A stretch of DNA of 64,000 nt. It comes from Aurifilum marmelostoma (taxonomy: Eukaryota > Ascomycota > Sordariomycetes > Diaporthales > Cryphonectriaceae). The number at the start of each line of letters is the position of its first letter. Within the stretch, counting starts at the first letter, position 1. The translations under genes and the position numbers were made by a program. Shown in pieces: positions 12,031 to 23,517 of this stretch. The DNA lies in the NCBI GenBank assembly GCA_027559495.1, contig JAMXSV010000029.1:682001-746000 (forward strand), in the 5' to 3' direction. The notes under the pieces were generated by a model that searched no databases, was not told where the DNA came from, and was given only the letters and a program-made list of their open reading frames with translations.

Positions 12031-14491
12031 GCGGGGCGGGGACCACTGCCTGCTTGTGATTTTCTCTTTTCTTCTGACTTTCCTCTGCGCGCGTTTGTCT
12101 AAGGGAGGTCTTTCTGGCGTTGGGGGCAACATGGATCCTGGTGTTGAATCAACTAGCTACGTTCATGTATCTTGCTTATGTGTGGATGATGAGCGGCCCC
12201 GGGCTTGTTGTTCTTGAGAGACATCCTGCCGGTCAGCTGCTGCTGCTGTGGAGTCTGTCCTATTGCACGGGGGCAGTGAGAACGAAGCATCACGACCACG
12301 GCAATCTACGGACGCGACAATAGCGTTAGCCAACAGATGGTTATGGTGTGGATAGGTTCGGAACGGGACGGCTTTGTAATTATACCAGGGAAATGACGAG
12401 ACTTTTGCTGGTGTTGAATACAGAATTGATCAAAACAACATATCTCCCTCGTTATTGTGTCTACGTGAACGTGGTTGTGGTGGGCTCGGTTGTTGAGATG
12501 GGGGGATTGGAACAGGAGGATAGGAGCAGAGGCGGGGGAAAAGGGTGAGCGCGTGTGGGAGGGAGGGTGGCGGCGGGTGTTGGATGGACGGGTTTGTTTA
12601 CTCTGGGAAAAAAGGAGGCGCCACTTTTTGTTGATTCATCCACCCTTGTGCTGTACATCCTCTGCACCACTCCTCTCTGTAGCCTCTCCTAGTTGATCTA
12701 CCTGGCCTGATTTGTTGCTGGTGTGATTTTCCTGCCCGGTGAGGGGATGACTTGTACATGCAAAAGTAATCACATCAACAACACCTGCATGAACTGACAC
12801 GCCACCTGTGTGAAAGCAAAGTGAGTGAAGCTTCATTCACCTCGAGCTGACGTTAGTCTCTGGTTGTCCATTTTTATTTGTCTTCAAATAATTACATGAG
12901 TCACTTCCAAGCATGTGTATGACTACCACAGAGAGAGAGAGAATGTGTGTGTGTGTGTGTGCAGGTGGCGTTTAGACGGTTTCAGAGAGGAGTGAGAGCG
13001 GTAGCCACAGGGCAGCCAGGCTCACTCTAACCCTCTCTCAGAGCTTGAAGCTAACTGAAGCTCCCAAGCTTCCAAGTAGAGGATAGCCTGCCTAGGTGGC
13101 ACTATACGGTGCAATGACGTTGCAGGGGTCTGCCCCCACATCGGCTCTCGAAGCTTTGTGCCCCTAAACTCTCTGTCACCTTACTGTACTGTGCTCGCTG
13201 CTGGGCTCGTGATTGCCTCTAGGACCATTTGTAGAAGGACATTGAGGGGGTTTCTCTGCTTGAAACATCCCATGCTGTGCTATTACATTAATGTTTCTAT
13301 TTTTTTGGCCCTTTTTTTTTTTTGTCAATTTCCTCTTCAAAGATAATGAGGAAGGAGTCATGAAGCCCTGGCTGGATTGTTTACTCCGGAGGGAAAGAGC
13401 GAGAAGCGTGAGGGGGGGCCGTGCGGGCGATAAGATTGAGGAAGGGACCATCCGACGAATGAACGGTTTGGGCATCGACGTGCCTGCTTCACAACCTGAG
13501 AAGTAAGCAGCTGTAGTGAAATGAATGAATTGGATCAACGCATGCCCGCTGCTCGTGGGTGTACCACTAACACGCACCAAGGCCATCACACCATTACATC
13601 CATCCACACCCACCCACACACCCACACGCAGAGAGACCTTTGACACTGAACCTTAAAAAGGTCTTGGAATGCTGGATGCAGTTGGTGAGTGTGTGAGTGA
13701 GCTGACTGAGCCGCTGCTCTGCATTTCGGCGCGCCGAGCGTGGACGAGGAGGGGGAGGAGGAGGAGGAGAAGGGATGCAGCGGTGATGGTCTTGACTGAT
13801 GAAATTCTAATTTTATTCTCGCAGATCACCTCTTTCTCCCTATCTCTTCTGGTTCACACACGCAGCTCATCGCCAGTATACTGTACTGGCCCCTCTTCGA
13901 ACTGCGACTGGCCAAGCCCGGCAAAGCCTCGTCCCGACCCAGGCCGGCCCCCATTGTAATAATAAAATCCGCACCCAGACACACACACACACCACAGTTC
14001 GAGCGATCCCGAGGCATACCAAGGCCAGGCCAGACAAAGGCCCCTCTCCACGTTCATCCGTCCAACCTATTCCAATCCCGTCCCATCCGGCGTGGTTCAC
14101 CGCACACACACCGGGCTGCAACCTTGTCGGACCCTCCTCGAACCCCCGAGCTGCGCCATTACCCACATCCAACAGACAAGTCTGTCGACGTTCTCTTCTC
14201 TGCGATTTCCTGCAATCTGCTTGGCGCCAATCGCTTACGACTGATTCACCGTCAGTCATCCTTTCCGCAATCCCGAGCACGACGTAGGACTGCAACTGGA
14301 CTGGACTCGACGGACGATGGCTGATCCCGCCGTCGTCACTGGTGCTGCTCTTGCTCCTACGCCGATATAATCATATCCTTGTGTTTGCTTGCTTGCTATA
14401 GTAGACCATCAACTTCCCTCTGAACGACGAAGATAGCGACGACGACGACGACGACGAACAACACCACCGCCAACAACCCTACCCACCTATC
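12031..14491. other. Intergenic region and probable leader of the proline-rich gene
   Basis: No supportable gene. It contains a TG repeat (about 12944-12961), an imperfect cluster of AAGCTT/GAAGCT words near 13045-13075, and a CA-rich patch (13975-13995). The last several hundred bases before 14492 are C-rich, with a GAC repeat at 14437-14457, probably the 5' leader of the downstream gene. Confidence 0.5.
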
Positions 14492-16540
14492 ATGGCTTCG
14501 GAGCCGACCTCGAGCTTCGGCTCCCACAATCCCTTCCGCAAGAAGGTCAACCCTATAGAAGCCGGCGCATCGTCCCCCTCCACCAACTCCATCACCGACC
14601 CGGAGACCCCGAGCCGATCTGCGAGGACGCCGACCACCCCCTCCGACTTTGCCCGTGCCCTCTCCTCTCTGCCAAGCAACAGCAGCAACAACAGCGCTGA
14701 CGCCGCTGTCATACCGCCGCCCCCCGTGGTGACATTCCACAAGCAGAAGCCCGTCAAGAAGGTCCGCGTCCAGAGCCCCCCACCGTCGAGCCCCGAGTCT
14801 ACCAGCGCCGAGCACACATATCCGAAGTATCCGCTGCCGCCGAGAGACGACGGAGACGACGACGATGCAGCGAGCAGTAGTAGTGATGGGGACGATGACG
14901 ATGACCTGGTGAATGGGGAGCGCGAGGATCCCTTCGCCAATGAAGCACCGCCTATACCTGTTGAAGCCCTGTCAGCCGTCCCCGAGAGCATATCACCGAG
15001 TGCACAGATACAGACCAACAACAGTAGTGGCCAGGCTCATCGTTGGCCAGGGCGGGGCCCGCCGCCGAACCCATTCCAGAAGACGCTGGAAGATCTGGAG
15101 CAGCCGGTCAGCGGTGTCGGTGGTGCAAAAGAAGAGGCGCAATCATCACCGGCGACGGCTGACCACCATCCGGGCACAGGCAAGGCTGGCATGGACGTCG
15201 AGGCGTTCAAGAGGCTGCTGCTGACAGGGCAGGGACCCTCATCTGTCAACGGGAGCGGCAGCACAACCGAATCGTCGTCGGTCTCGCGTCAGTCAATCTC
15301 CGAGGTCGCCGCGCGTCCGCCACAGGATACGCCCCGGACGTCGCACGAGATCTCTGAACCGGAACGGGACGGCGATCAGAGGCGAGGGCCGCCACCCTCA
15401 ACACCTCCGGTGAGACGATCCGGATCCACACGCAAGAAACCGCCGCCGCCGCCACCTGCGACGCGCCATGGAAAGCTGATCAAAGATTCCAACCCGTCGG
15501 CATCGGAAGGATGGACAGCAGCAGCAGTAGGAGGAAGCGGCGGTGGCCTGACGGACGTCAACAAGCCCCTCCCGCCTCCGCCAGACCGGCCCGAGGACGA
15601 CGACGCTAAGAACAATATCTTCGAGCGGGAGGCGGCGGGTAAGATCCCAGAGGTGGACGTTGATCCAGATGCAGACGCCGACGCCGTGCCTTCGCCGCGC
15701 CCACCTACACCTCCCGGCGCCAGTCACTCCACATCAGACCCCATACATGACCCTGTGTCGACATTACGGCAGCCGGCGCCCCCGCGGCGGAGGTCTGGCC
15801 CACAGCACGTCCGCAGCGGGAGCAGGTCGTCGACGGACCTGCAGGACGAGAGCCCTGCCGTGGCATCGTCATCGCCGCGCTCCTCGCTGGAGAGCCAGCG
15901 GTCGCGGTCGTCCAGCTTGAGGAACCTCCACGTCGCAGCGCCAGCACCACCGCCGCCGCGGAGGGGTCACCGGCAATCGCCAAGTGTGTCAAGCCCCGCC
16001 GCAGCCCCCTGGGTTCAGCAGCAGCAGCAGCAGCAGCAGTTCCAGTTGAGCCCCTCGTCATCTTTTGCCTCTCCCCTCGGGCCAACGAGCCCTGGAGGGG
16101 ATGACGCTGCTGCGTTGGGTCCCGCGAAACTGTCGTCACCGCCGCCGCCGCCCCCTCCGCAGAGGAATACGTCACTGCGTAGAAGCGGCGCCGCCGGTAG
16201 CGGTTACAACCACACCGCTCCACGGGCAGCCAGCAAGGCGGGCACCGGCGTGGCGCCTCCTCCACCTCCCCCTCCGAGGGCCAGAGGCGGGAGCAGAGGC
16301 AGCACCGAGGGGCCTGCCAGCGTAGGGGGCCTAACGAGGACGAGAAGCACAGAGAGCGCACGGCGCGGTGGTGGAGACGTTGTTTCAATGGCAGAGGAGG
16401 CGGAGCTGGATAGTGCAGGGGTCAAGGCAGCAGAGCACGTGGACACGACCGCTTCGGACGAGGCGGTGCGGGCTATGCTGGCGGACCTGGATGCGCTGCA
16501 GAGGGAGGTGGACGCCGCGAGGATGGCAGCTGGAACCTGA
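14492..16540 (+). CDS. Proline-rich protein with NPF and DPF endocytic-type motifs
   Basis: One uninterrupted frame of 682 aa beginning MASEPTSSFGSHNPF. Most of it is predicted disordered by composition: Ser, Pro, an acidic Asp run (about 121-138), several proline runs of five to seven residues, and a short polyglutamine run. Short linear motifs stand out: NPF at 13-15 and 193-195 (the ligand of EH domains in endocytic proteins) and DPF at 146-148 (a clathrin-adaptor ear ligand). The polyproline stretches are candidate SH3 ligands. The C-terminal 40 residues are Ala/Glu/Asp-rich and could form a helix or coiled coil. A role as an endocytic or cortical-actin scaffold is inferred from motifs only; I do not recognise an orthologue. 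GC-rich codon use and a single long frame make the gene itself secure. Confidence 0.8.
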   Translation: MASEPTSSFGSHNPFRKKVNPIEAGASSPSTNSITDPETPSRSARTPTTPSDFARALSSLPSNSSNNSADAAVIPPPPVVTFHKQKPVKKVRVQSPPPSSPESTSAEHTYPKYPLPPRDDGDDDDAASSSSDGDDDDDLVNGEREDPFANEAPPIPVEALSAVPESISPSAQIQTNNSSGQAHRWPGRGPPPNPFQKTLEDLEQPVSGVGGAKEEAQSSPATADHHPGTGKAGMDVEAFKRLLLTGQGPSSVNGSGSTTESSSVSRQSISEVAARPPQDTPRTSHEISEPERDGDQRRGPPPSTPPVRRSGSTRKKPPPPPPATRHGKLIKDSNPSASEGWTAAAVGGSGGGLTDVNKPLPPPPDRPEDDDAKNNIFEREAAGKIPEVDVDPDADADAVPSPRPPTPPGASHSTSDPIHDPVSTLRQPAPPRRRSGPQHVRSGSRSSTDLQDESPAVASSSPRSSLESQRSRSSSLRNLHVAAPAPPPPRRGHRQSPSVSSPAAAPWVQQQQQQQQFQLSPSSSFASPLGPTSPGGDDAAALGPAKLSSPPPPPPPQRNTSLRRSGAAGSGYNHTAPRAASKAGTGVAPPPPPPPRARGGSRGSTEGPASVGGLTRTRSTESARRGGGDVVSMAEEAELDSAGVKAAEHVDTTASDEAVRAMLADLDALQREVDAARMAAGT

Positions 16541-17825
16541 TAGAAGAGGTTGAAAGGGGGCCGTCCTCGGCTGGCATCCTCTGAATGTATAACAGAACTT
16601 TGAAAGGCGCTAGAATGTGATGATAAAGGGGGCGAACGAGTGAGTGGTCCAAGCAAGAGAACGGGATTGCGTGCCATATCACAATATAGACGTTCTGTCA
16701 CGGCTGGAGTATATGTGCATGGGCCTGACGATGGTGTTACTGCGTGGCGACACCAACAAGACAGGATGGTGCTGGTCGTTCCGCGGCGAGGCTTCTTAGA
16801 GGAATGGAGTCAAGTTACGACCAGGAACGCCATCTCAGATCACGGTCTCGTTAGGCCGACACATAGACCTCCCCCGTCTTATTCATGATATTGGTGAGGC
16901 TCACTCTCCGGACGGTGCAAGCCGATGTCGATGTGAAGTACACACGTTTACGTGGTTTGTGTAGGTATTTGTATCTCAAGAATGTCTCCGCCTTCTTCAT
17001 CAACCGCCATCCAGCATTGTCTTTGTCGGACAAGTCTCTGGGACTGGTGTCTATGGGGGAGAAACCAAAAGGTCGCTGTCATTCGAAACGTTTGCAGAAC
17101 TGCTGACTTTTTGTGTTTTTTTTCTTCCTCACTCTTCCTTTCATGTTTATCATCTTCTCATCGTCGAGAAGCGGGGAGGAGAGTTGTCTGTCTTGGATTT
17201 CTTCACTTTCTCAGAATCCTTATATTATTATCGTTAGATATAAAATTGATCACACTTTCGAGTTGGAGGATCGCCAATATGTAGTCCTCAGCTTCTGCCC
17301 TCCTGTTCATGGTGTTTCTTGGTGTTATAGGAATTAGAAGATGAGAAACGATATGGACACATGTACTTGTAGTCACGGTATTATGGTAGGTCTGGTACGG
17401 CACATCTCCACGATACTATTGTCTACCTTGCAGCATCGGCCACGGGTTTGGTGCATGCGAAGAAGGCTGATGTAGGTAAGGAGGAGGTTTCAAGTATGAA
17501 TTAGGGTGGAGGGTGTTTAATTCTGCTATACACAGAGGGCCCTCGGGGTCTAGAAAATACGGTGTCGCCTCTGCAGTGGCCTGGATTGCGTGTTCATGAG
17601 GTTCGGGGGAGGGGAGGACCACGGGGATGGGGTGACTGGAACTTAGTCCTGACTTTAGTGATGTTTGCATCTACATACTCGTCAGCTCGTACAGCGATTC
17701 AGCATCGTATATGACTGGCAGGGTGCTACCTAGGTCTCGCCTCAAAGGAGTCAGGACCGGTTTGTAGACAGTAGGAGGAGTCACCTCCGGGTCGCCATCT
17801 ATTCTCTCACACCATCATAGACTGC
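16541..17825. other. Intergenic region between two convergent genes
   Basis: This 1.3 kb separates the 3' ends of the proline-rich gene and the carboxylesterase. It is more AT-rich than the flanking genes, with T runs near 17115-17125. I see no gene, repeat or RNA in it. Confidence 0.5.
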
Positions 17826-19557
17826 TCACAACAAGCCCCTACTCTGACAGCCCTCCTCAATGCTCTCCACAGTCCCCAGGCGAGCCAACACCGTCGCATT
17901 CGACACCTCATCCCCCCACCGCATCACATCTCCCCCCAAGCCCTGATACGCCGGCCACCCCAGCGCACCCAGACCCCGCTCCGGGTCCTCGACAAAGGCC
18001 ACATAGGCGTCCTGCATGGCGTGGCTGAGCTCGTACTCGGCCGGCGTCGAGTTGCCGCGGAAGTCCATGTGCGTGCCGAAGAGCATGGGCAGCTCGCTCT
18101 CGTGGTAGGCGCCCATCCACCAGCGCGGGCTGACGTTGGTGAAGTTGCCCGAGTAGAACCAGCGGTGCGTGGTGCGGTTGCGGGCGAGGCGCTCCCGGGT
18201 GGTGACGGCGGTGGGGCACCAGAAGTACTCGTACGAGAGCTCGAGGGCCGTGGCGAAGTCCGGGTTGGTCGCGTTGTAGGTGGTCAGGAACATGCCCTCG
18301 TCGGCGACGTTGCCGATCAGGGCTGGCTGGAGTTATCACAGAAAGAAATATCCGTTAGCTCTGGGTTGCCCGTCTGTATAACAATGATAAAAATAAGATC
18401 AAGAAAGGTATATTCCTCGACTCACCAAAGTCGACATGTTGCCAGCTGCTGCGCGCTCCGTGTAATTGTCAAACACCAGCTCGCCATCCACCAGCGGGAT
18501 AAACGCGCTGATGGACGGCGCATCGCCACTGTCCTCATAGCTCGCCACGAACCCCTCGAGATCCTCGGCCGGAACCCCGCGCATGCACTCGAGCTCGGCG
18601 GCGGGCGAGGTCTGGTTCGCACAGCCGACATGTCCCGCGACGAAGGTGAAGTTGGAGAAGTCGCCCACGTTCCTGTTGATGAGGATGTCGAGGTGGGCGG
18701 TGCCCGAGTCCATCATGAGGCCCGTGACGATGGGGTCCTCCGGGTACGCGTGGTTGTACATGTCCACGGCCGTCGACCCGGCCGACTGGCCCCAGATGAC
18801 CATGCGCTCCGGGTCGCCGCCGAACCGGGCTATGTTGTGCTGGATCCACTCGACGGCGAAGCGCTGGTCCATGAGGCCTAGGTTCTGCTCCGTCAGCCCG
18901 GCGGCGGTGGGGAACCCGAAGATGTTGAGGCGGTAGCTGTATGCTCGTCAGATGTGCCGCCTTTCTTTTGATTCAGAAACAAGATATTGGCCCCCCCCGG
19001 GATGCTTACTTGAACACAACAATAATGTGTGACTGAGACCGCTCGATCCAGTTGATGGGGATCTGGTACGGGACGTCTATGCCCCCCGTGGCGAACCCGC
19101 CTCCGTAGAACCAGATCAGAACCGGCATGGCATCGTCACCCTCGGCCGTCACCTCGAGGGCCTTGGCCGGCGCCCATATGCTCATCTTGAGACAGTCCTC
19201 GCTCATGCCCGCAGATCCGATCATGTACTCGGGCACATCCGTCCGCAGGATACCGGGTATCTTGGAGATGTACTGCCAACAGGACGGCGGCATCACCGTG
19301 GCGTCGACGAGGCTGTTGGTGTCGTTCGCCGGCGGCTGGTACTCCTGCGGCGGCATCCATCTCAGCTCGTCCACAGGTGGCTGGGCGTAGGGTATGCCCA
19401 GGAATTCTACCACTGTAGAGGCGGGGGGCGCGGTGCGGCCTTGGACCCGGACGCCGTTGGTGAGCTGGACTGTTGGGGCGGTGGTTGAGGCCACCGCCGT
19501 GGCAGCCGTAGCCATCAGGGCCGCGACCGCAGCGAGGGCGGTACCGTAAGCGACCAT
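17826..19557 (-). CDS. Secreted type-B carboxylesterase/lipase, three exons
   Basis: Alpha/beta-hydrolase of the carboxylesterase type-B family, hydrolysing carboxylic esters, probably outside the cell. Exons on the minus strand are 19557-19010, 18936-18426 and 18326-17826, giving 519 aa with GT-AG junctions in phase. I chose the ATG at 19557 because the next residues (MVAYGTALAAVAALMATAAT) form a signal peptide. The family signature SEDCLKMSIW follows at 119-128, the oxyanion-loop GGG at about 152-154, and the nucleophile elbow GQSAG has Ser234. Glu363 (in ADEG) and His428 (in YHESELP) complete the likely triad. Several Asn-X-Ser/Thr sites suggest glycosylation. Substrate cannot be told from sequence: fungal members include lipases, cholinesterase-like enzymes and mycotoxin-ester hydrolases. 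Codon use is strongly GC-biased. Confidence 0.92.
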
Positions 19558-21046
19558 TCCGAGGCAGGGGGCCTTTATCCCTCTTTTAAGGTTTGTCGAC
19601 AAAGTAGTACCGTGTCAGTTCCCGAGACTCTGGAAACCTCAATGCAGGAGGCAGTACACTGAATCCCCCGTATCAGCATCGAGGCAAGCAGTCGGCATCG
19701 AGCCTGGAAGACACGAGATATTTATTGACCACGGAAAACCCCTTTTTTTCTTCCTACAATGATTCTGACTTATAGATGGATCCCTCTTCCGCGTCGTCGG
19801 GTGAGGGATAGTATTGCCCTGGCCAGGCAAAAGAGTCGTCCAGAGTTCCCACAACGGCCCCCGGATTCAAGCTCTCGAGCCCACCGGCAGAGCAACAATG
19901 GACAGGGGAGAAGGGCCGCGTGGTTTTTCGGGTGGTGGTCTGAATTACAGGATCCACATCAACAGTTACCCTGACTCGCAGTTCTGTAGGCTTGCCACAG
20001 AGAGAGGGGGATAGAAAGTATCCAGGCAGATCTTTCCAGCAGCATGTTTTGAGCATCTGTGTTGGCGTCGATCCGGGGAAGAGCTTCGCAGGTTCTTTGG
20101 GGTCCCCGGATGTCACAGTGTTTGGCCTGAGAATGGCCGGATAGCTGACTTTATATGGGTGTAGAAAAAGGTCGCACCTACTGGGTCTATCCACATATCT
20201 GCAGGCATTATATAGTATATAGGAGCAGGATATCGTACCATTTTCATCACCAGACTGAGGAATTTTATAGCAGTATCGCATTGTTTGCGGATAAAGGTTG
20301 ATATTGTTTCTGAATGGAACAACAACAATTCATGGGATTGTCGAAGAAACAGCCCGTATTCCGAGACTCGAACCTACCACAGCATCTACAGCTTGTGCCA
20401 TTGTCAGACACATTCGCTGACATCCAGCTGTCCTAATAAATACGGCAATAATCAGAGGGATAATGTACCCCTCATCTTCCCCGGCACCCGATTGGATCAG
20501 CCACAGTAGGCGACGATCCTTCCGAGCCAATAACTACGGAGCCAACACTGTTTGGTTCACCACCCTTACTATGGACACACACAGTACTATAGCATCGACC
20601 CAGGGGTTTTCCCACCTGGCATCGCCCGTATTTGCTGTCCTGTGCGCCAAGCCTCCATCGTGAAGAGGGGGCGCCACTCATCATCCGAACCCCGTCAAGA
20701 TACTTACTGTGTCCTTATTTTTTTTTGGGGACAGTCCATGCTGTAACCATGTACCTTTTTTTCGTTTGTACTTAATTTATGCATAAAGTAGTATCGTTCC
20801 GCGGTACTCGTCCACTTATTTGGGCATCCCGAAGGGGGAACAAAAACAGGTCATGTGTTGTTCTTTGTCGACGTCTCCTGCTCCCTCCTCCTTCACTGCC
20901 CCGTCGACCTTTTTCTTTCTTTCTTTTTTCCCCTCATCAACTCACTGTGCATGTGTTTTACTTAGTCGACGTGATGTAGTCTTGTCTTGTTCTGGTCCAA
21001 CTTGAATCCCTCGCCTCCTTTCTCTCTTTCTCCGTGACAGCCCAAG
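19558..21046. other. Shared upstream region of two divergent genes
   Basis: 1.5 kb lies between the starts of the carboxylesterase (-) and the GH47 mannosidase (+), so it must hold both promoters. It is AT-richer than the genes. A weak tRNA-like stretch at 20354-20445 is discussed separately. No clear TATA box next to either start and no other gene were seen. A C/T-rich tract precedes the GH47 start (about 20870-21035). Confidence 0.5.
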
Positions 21047-23007
21047 ATGAGGAAGCCCTGGATAATACCAGGCCCCCTCAGAGGCAGGACCCGATGGGCC
21101 CGCAGAGACCTCGTGCTCACCCTCGTGGGCGTCGGCATCCTCTACTACATGCTCACCTCGTCGTCCTGGGCCACGCGCCGCCCGGGCAGGCCCGAGTCCG
21201 CCCGCCTCGAGCACTACATGAACGCCCACGCCAAGAACAAGGTCTGGGACGTCAAGTCCACCTTTGACTGGAGCAAGGTGAAATTCGCCCGCCCGCCCGG
21301 CCCGGATATCCCGCTGCCGACCAAGAACAGAGGCGGTGGTAAGGACGACGGCGGCGGACCCCTTCCCCGAATACAGGCTGCGTCCTTCCCGCCCGAGACG
21401 GCCGCCGCAGCTTCGGTCCGCGAGGGCAGGCGCGCCGAGGTGAGGCGGCTGTTCCAGAAGAACTGGGCCAGCTACCGGGAGCGGGCGTGGCTGCGCGACG
21501 CGCTGCTCCCCGTGTCGGGGGCGGGGAGGGACCAGTTCTCGGGGTGGGCGGCGACGCTGGTGGACTCGCTCGACACGCTGTGGATCATGGGGCTGCGGGA
21601 CGAGTTCGACGAGGCGGTGGAGGCGGTGGCGCGGGAGGTCGACTTCGGCACCTCGCGCGTGCAGCCGCGCGTCAACATGTTCGAGACCAACATCCGGTAC
21701 CTGGGCGGGCTGCTGGGCGCCTACGAGCTGAGCGGGCGGAGCGTGCTGCTGCAGAAGGCCGTCGAGCTGGGCGACATGCTGCACGCCGGCTTCAACACGG
21801 ACAACGGCATGCCCGTGGACTTTTTCAACATCGAGCAGAGCAAGACGGGCGAGGCGCTGCCCATCGAGCGGCGGGTGGCCATCGCCGGGCCCGGCACGCT
21901 GCTGATGGAGTTCACGCGCCTGTCGCAGATCACGGGCGACCTCAAGTACTACAGCGCCATCTCGCGGCTCGTGTCCGTGTTCGAGGCCGGGCAGATGCAC
22001 ACGGCCGCCCCGGGCCTGTGGCCCACCACCGTGTCGATGCAGTCCATGAACGTCGTCGACGGGTCCTCCTTCACCCTCGGCAGCGGCGCCGACTCGCTGT
22101 ACGAGTACATCACCAAGATGTACGCGCTGCTGGGCGGCCGGGAGGAGCGGTACCGCGCCATGTCGCTGGCGTGGATGGACGCCGCCGATAGGTACATGCT
22201 GTACCGGCCCATGCTGCCCGAGGCCGACGCCAGCCGCGACGAGATCCTGTTCGCGGGCAACCTGGACGACGTCGACACGGCGGCCGCGCCGGGGGGCCAC
22301 GAGCTGCGCCTCGACCCGGAGAGCGAGCACCTGTCGTGTTTCCTGGGCGCCACGTACGCGCTGGGCGGGCGGCTGTTTGGCCGGGCCGACTACCTCGACA
22401 CGGGCGCCAAGCTCACGCGGGGCTGCGCCTGGGCGTACCGCGTCACGGCCACGGGCATGATGTGCGAGAGGTTCAACCTGGTCAGGTGCGGCAGCAGGGA
22501 GGGCGCGTGTCCGTGGGACCAGGAGGTGTTTGAGGCCGAGAAGAAGAAGAGGGGCAGGTGGAAGGAGAGCCTGCCGGCCGGGTTCACGACGTGTAAAGAT
22601 CCGCGGTATATACTGCGGCCCGAGGCGATCGAGAGCGTCTTCTACCTGTGGCGCATCACGGGGCTGGCCGAGTACCAGGAGATGGCGTGGGACATGTTTG
22701 CGGCGGTGGGCAACGGGACCGAGACCGAGTATGCGAATGCGGCGGTCCTGGATGTTACGAGCTCCGAGAGGCCGCTGAAGAAGGAGGATTACATGGAGGT
22801 GAGTTTGTTTTGTTTCTATTTGAACCCCCTCTCTGGAATGTGAGACAGGCGGATGTATGTGTGTGCTGACTGGAATATGGACGACAGAGCTTCTGGCTGG
22901 CAGAGACGCTCAAGTATTTCTACCTGGCCTTGTCGCCTCCGGACCTGATCTCTCTGGACGAGTATGTGCTGAACACGGAGGCGCATCCTTTCCGGGTGAC
23001 GCAGTGA
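21047..23007 (+). CDS. Mannosyl-oligosaccharide alpha-1,2-mannosidase, GH47
   Basis: Class I alpha-mannosidase that trims alpha-1,2-linked mannose from N-glycans in the ER/Golgi. Exons are 21047-22798 and 22888-23007, giving 623 aa; the junction GAG|AGC is in phase. The N-terminus (MRKPWIIPG) is cytosolic and is followed by one membrane span at about 21-39, a type II anchor with no cleavage site, so the enzyme is probably membrane-bound rather than secreted. The catalytic domain shows family blocks: DSLDTLWIMGL, FETNIRYLGGLLGAYELSG, LRPEAIES, and SFWLAETLKYFYL from the last exon. The terminal NTEAHPF carries the Thr (614) that binds the calcium ion in this family. A Lys/Arg-rich insertion follows the MCERFN segment (about residue 495). 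Very high GC at third codon positions. Confidence 0.94.
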
Positions 23008-23517
23008 GGGAGGTCAATCCCGAGGGAAATGGATGGACCATGACTGTCCCGGATGGTGTTTGGGGAGTTATATGTTCAGTTTTGGCTGTGTGATTCCTGT
23101 GGTCCTGCTTCTTGCTCCGGTGATAACTTGGATGTTAGCTCTGACTGTTTATATTATTGTCGAGTATATGTTTTATTGTCAAACAGTCTATATTTCTACG
23201 CCTTTAGCAGTTGAATATATTCACAGCCTGTGCCAGAAACATCACGATACATCATACATTACGAAGCATCACTGCCGTCCTTTTCGTAAAGGCGGGTCGT
23301 TTTCGAGTCAGCAGACAGACTTACCCTAGACCTTGATTTGAAAAACCAATTCACACCAGAAGAAATAACATATACTTAGGCTTTGAGAGTGGATCTTGAT
23401 TGAATCAGCCAACTTACCCTAGACGTCTTGTCGAGAATCTGTAATATCAAGACCAGCCTTGGAAACTGTGACGATACTTCCAAAATATTTACACAAAATA
23501 ACCACCAACTATTACAA
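23008..23517. other. Short intergenic region between convergent genes
   Basis: About 510 bases between the stops of GH47 and the GH-like gene. It is AT-rich, as expected for two facing 3' ends, with nothing else recognisable. Confidence 0.6.

Noticed and set aside
11527..12132. 201-codon frame antisense to the H1 tail
   Set aside because: Leu/Gly shadow of the Lys/Ala repeats.
20354..20445. Minus-strand tRNA-like stretch: 7-base end pairing CCGTATT/AATACGG, a GTTCGAGTC T-loop-like box and a D-arm-like hairpin
   Set aside because: The T-stem does not pair (two of five pairs fail), the D-loop is too short, no clear anticodon arm forms, and no T run for polymerase III termination follows. A covariance-model scan would settle it.
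20942..22330. 462-codon open frame antisense to GH47
   Set aside because: GC-driven shadow of the mannosidase; composition Arg/Gly/Val/His-rich and no motif.
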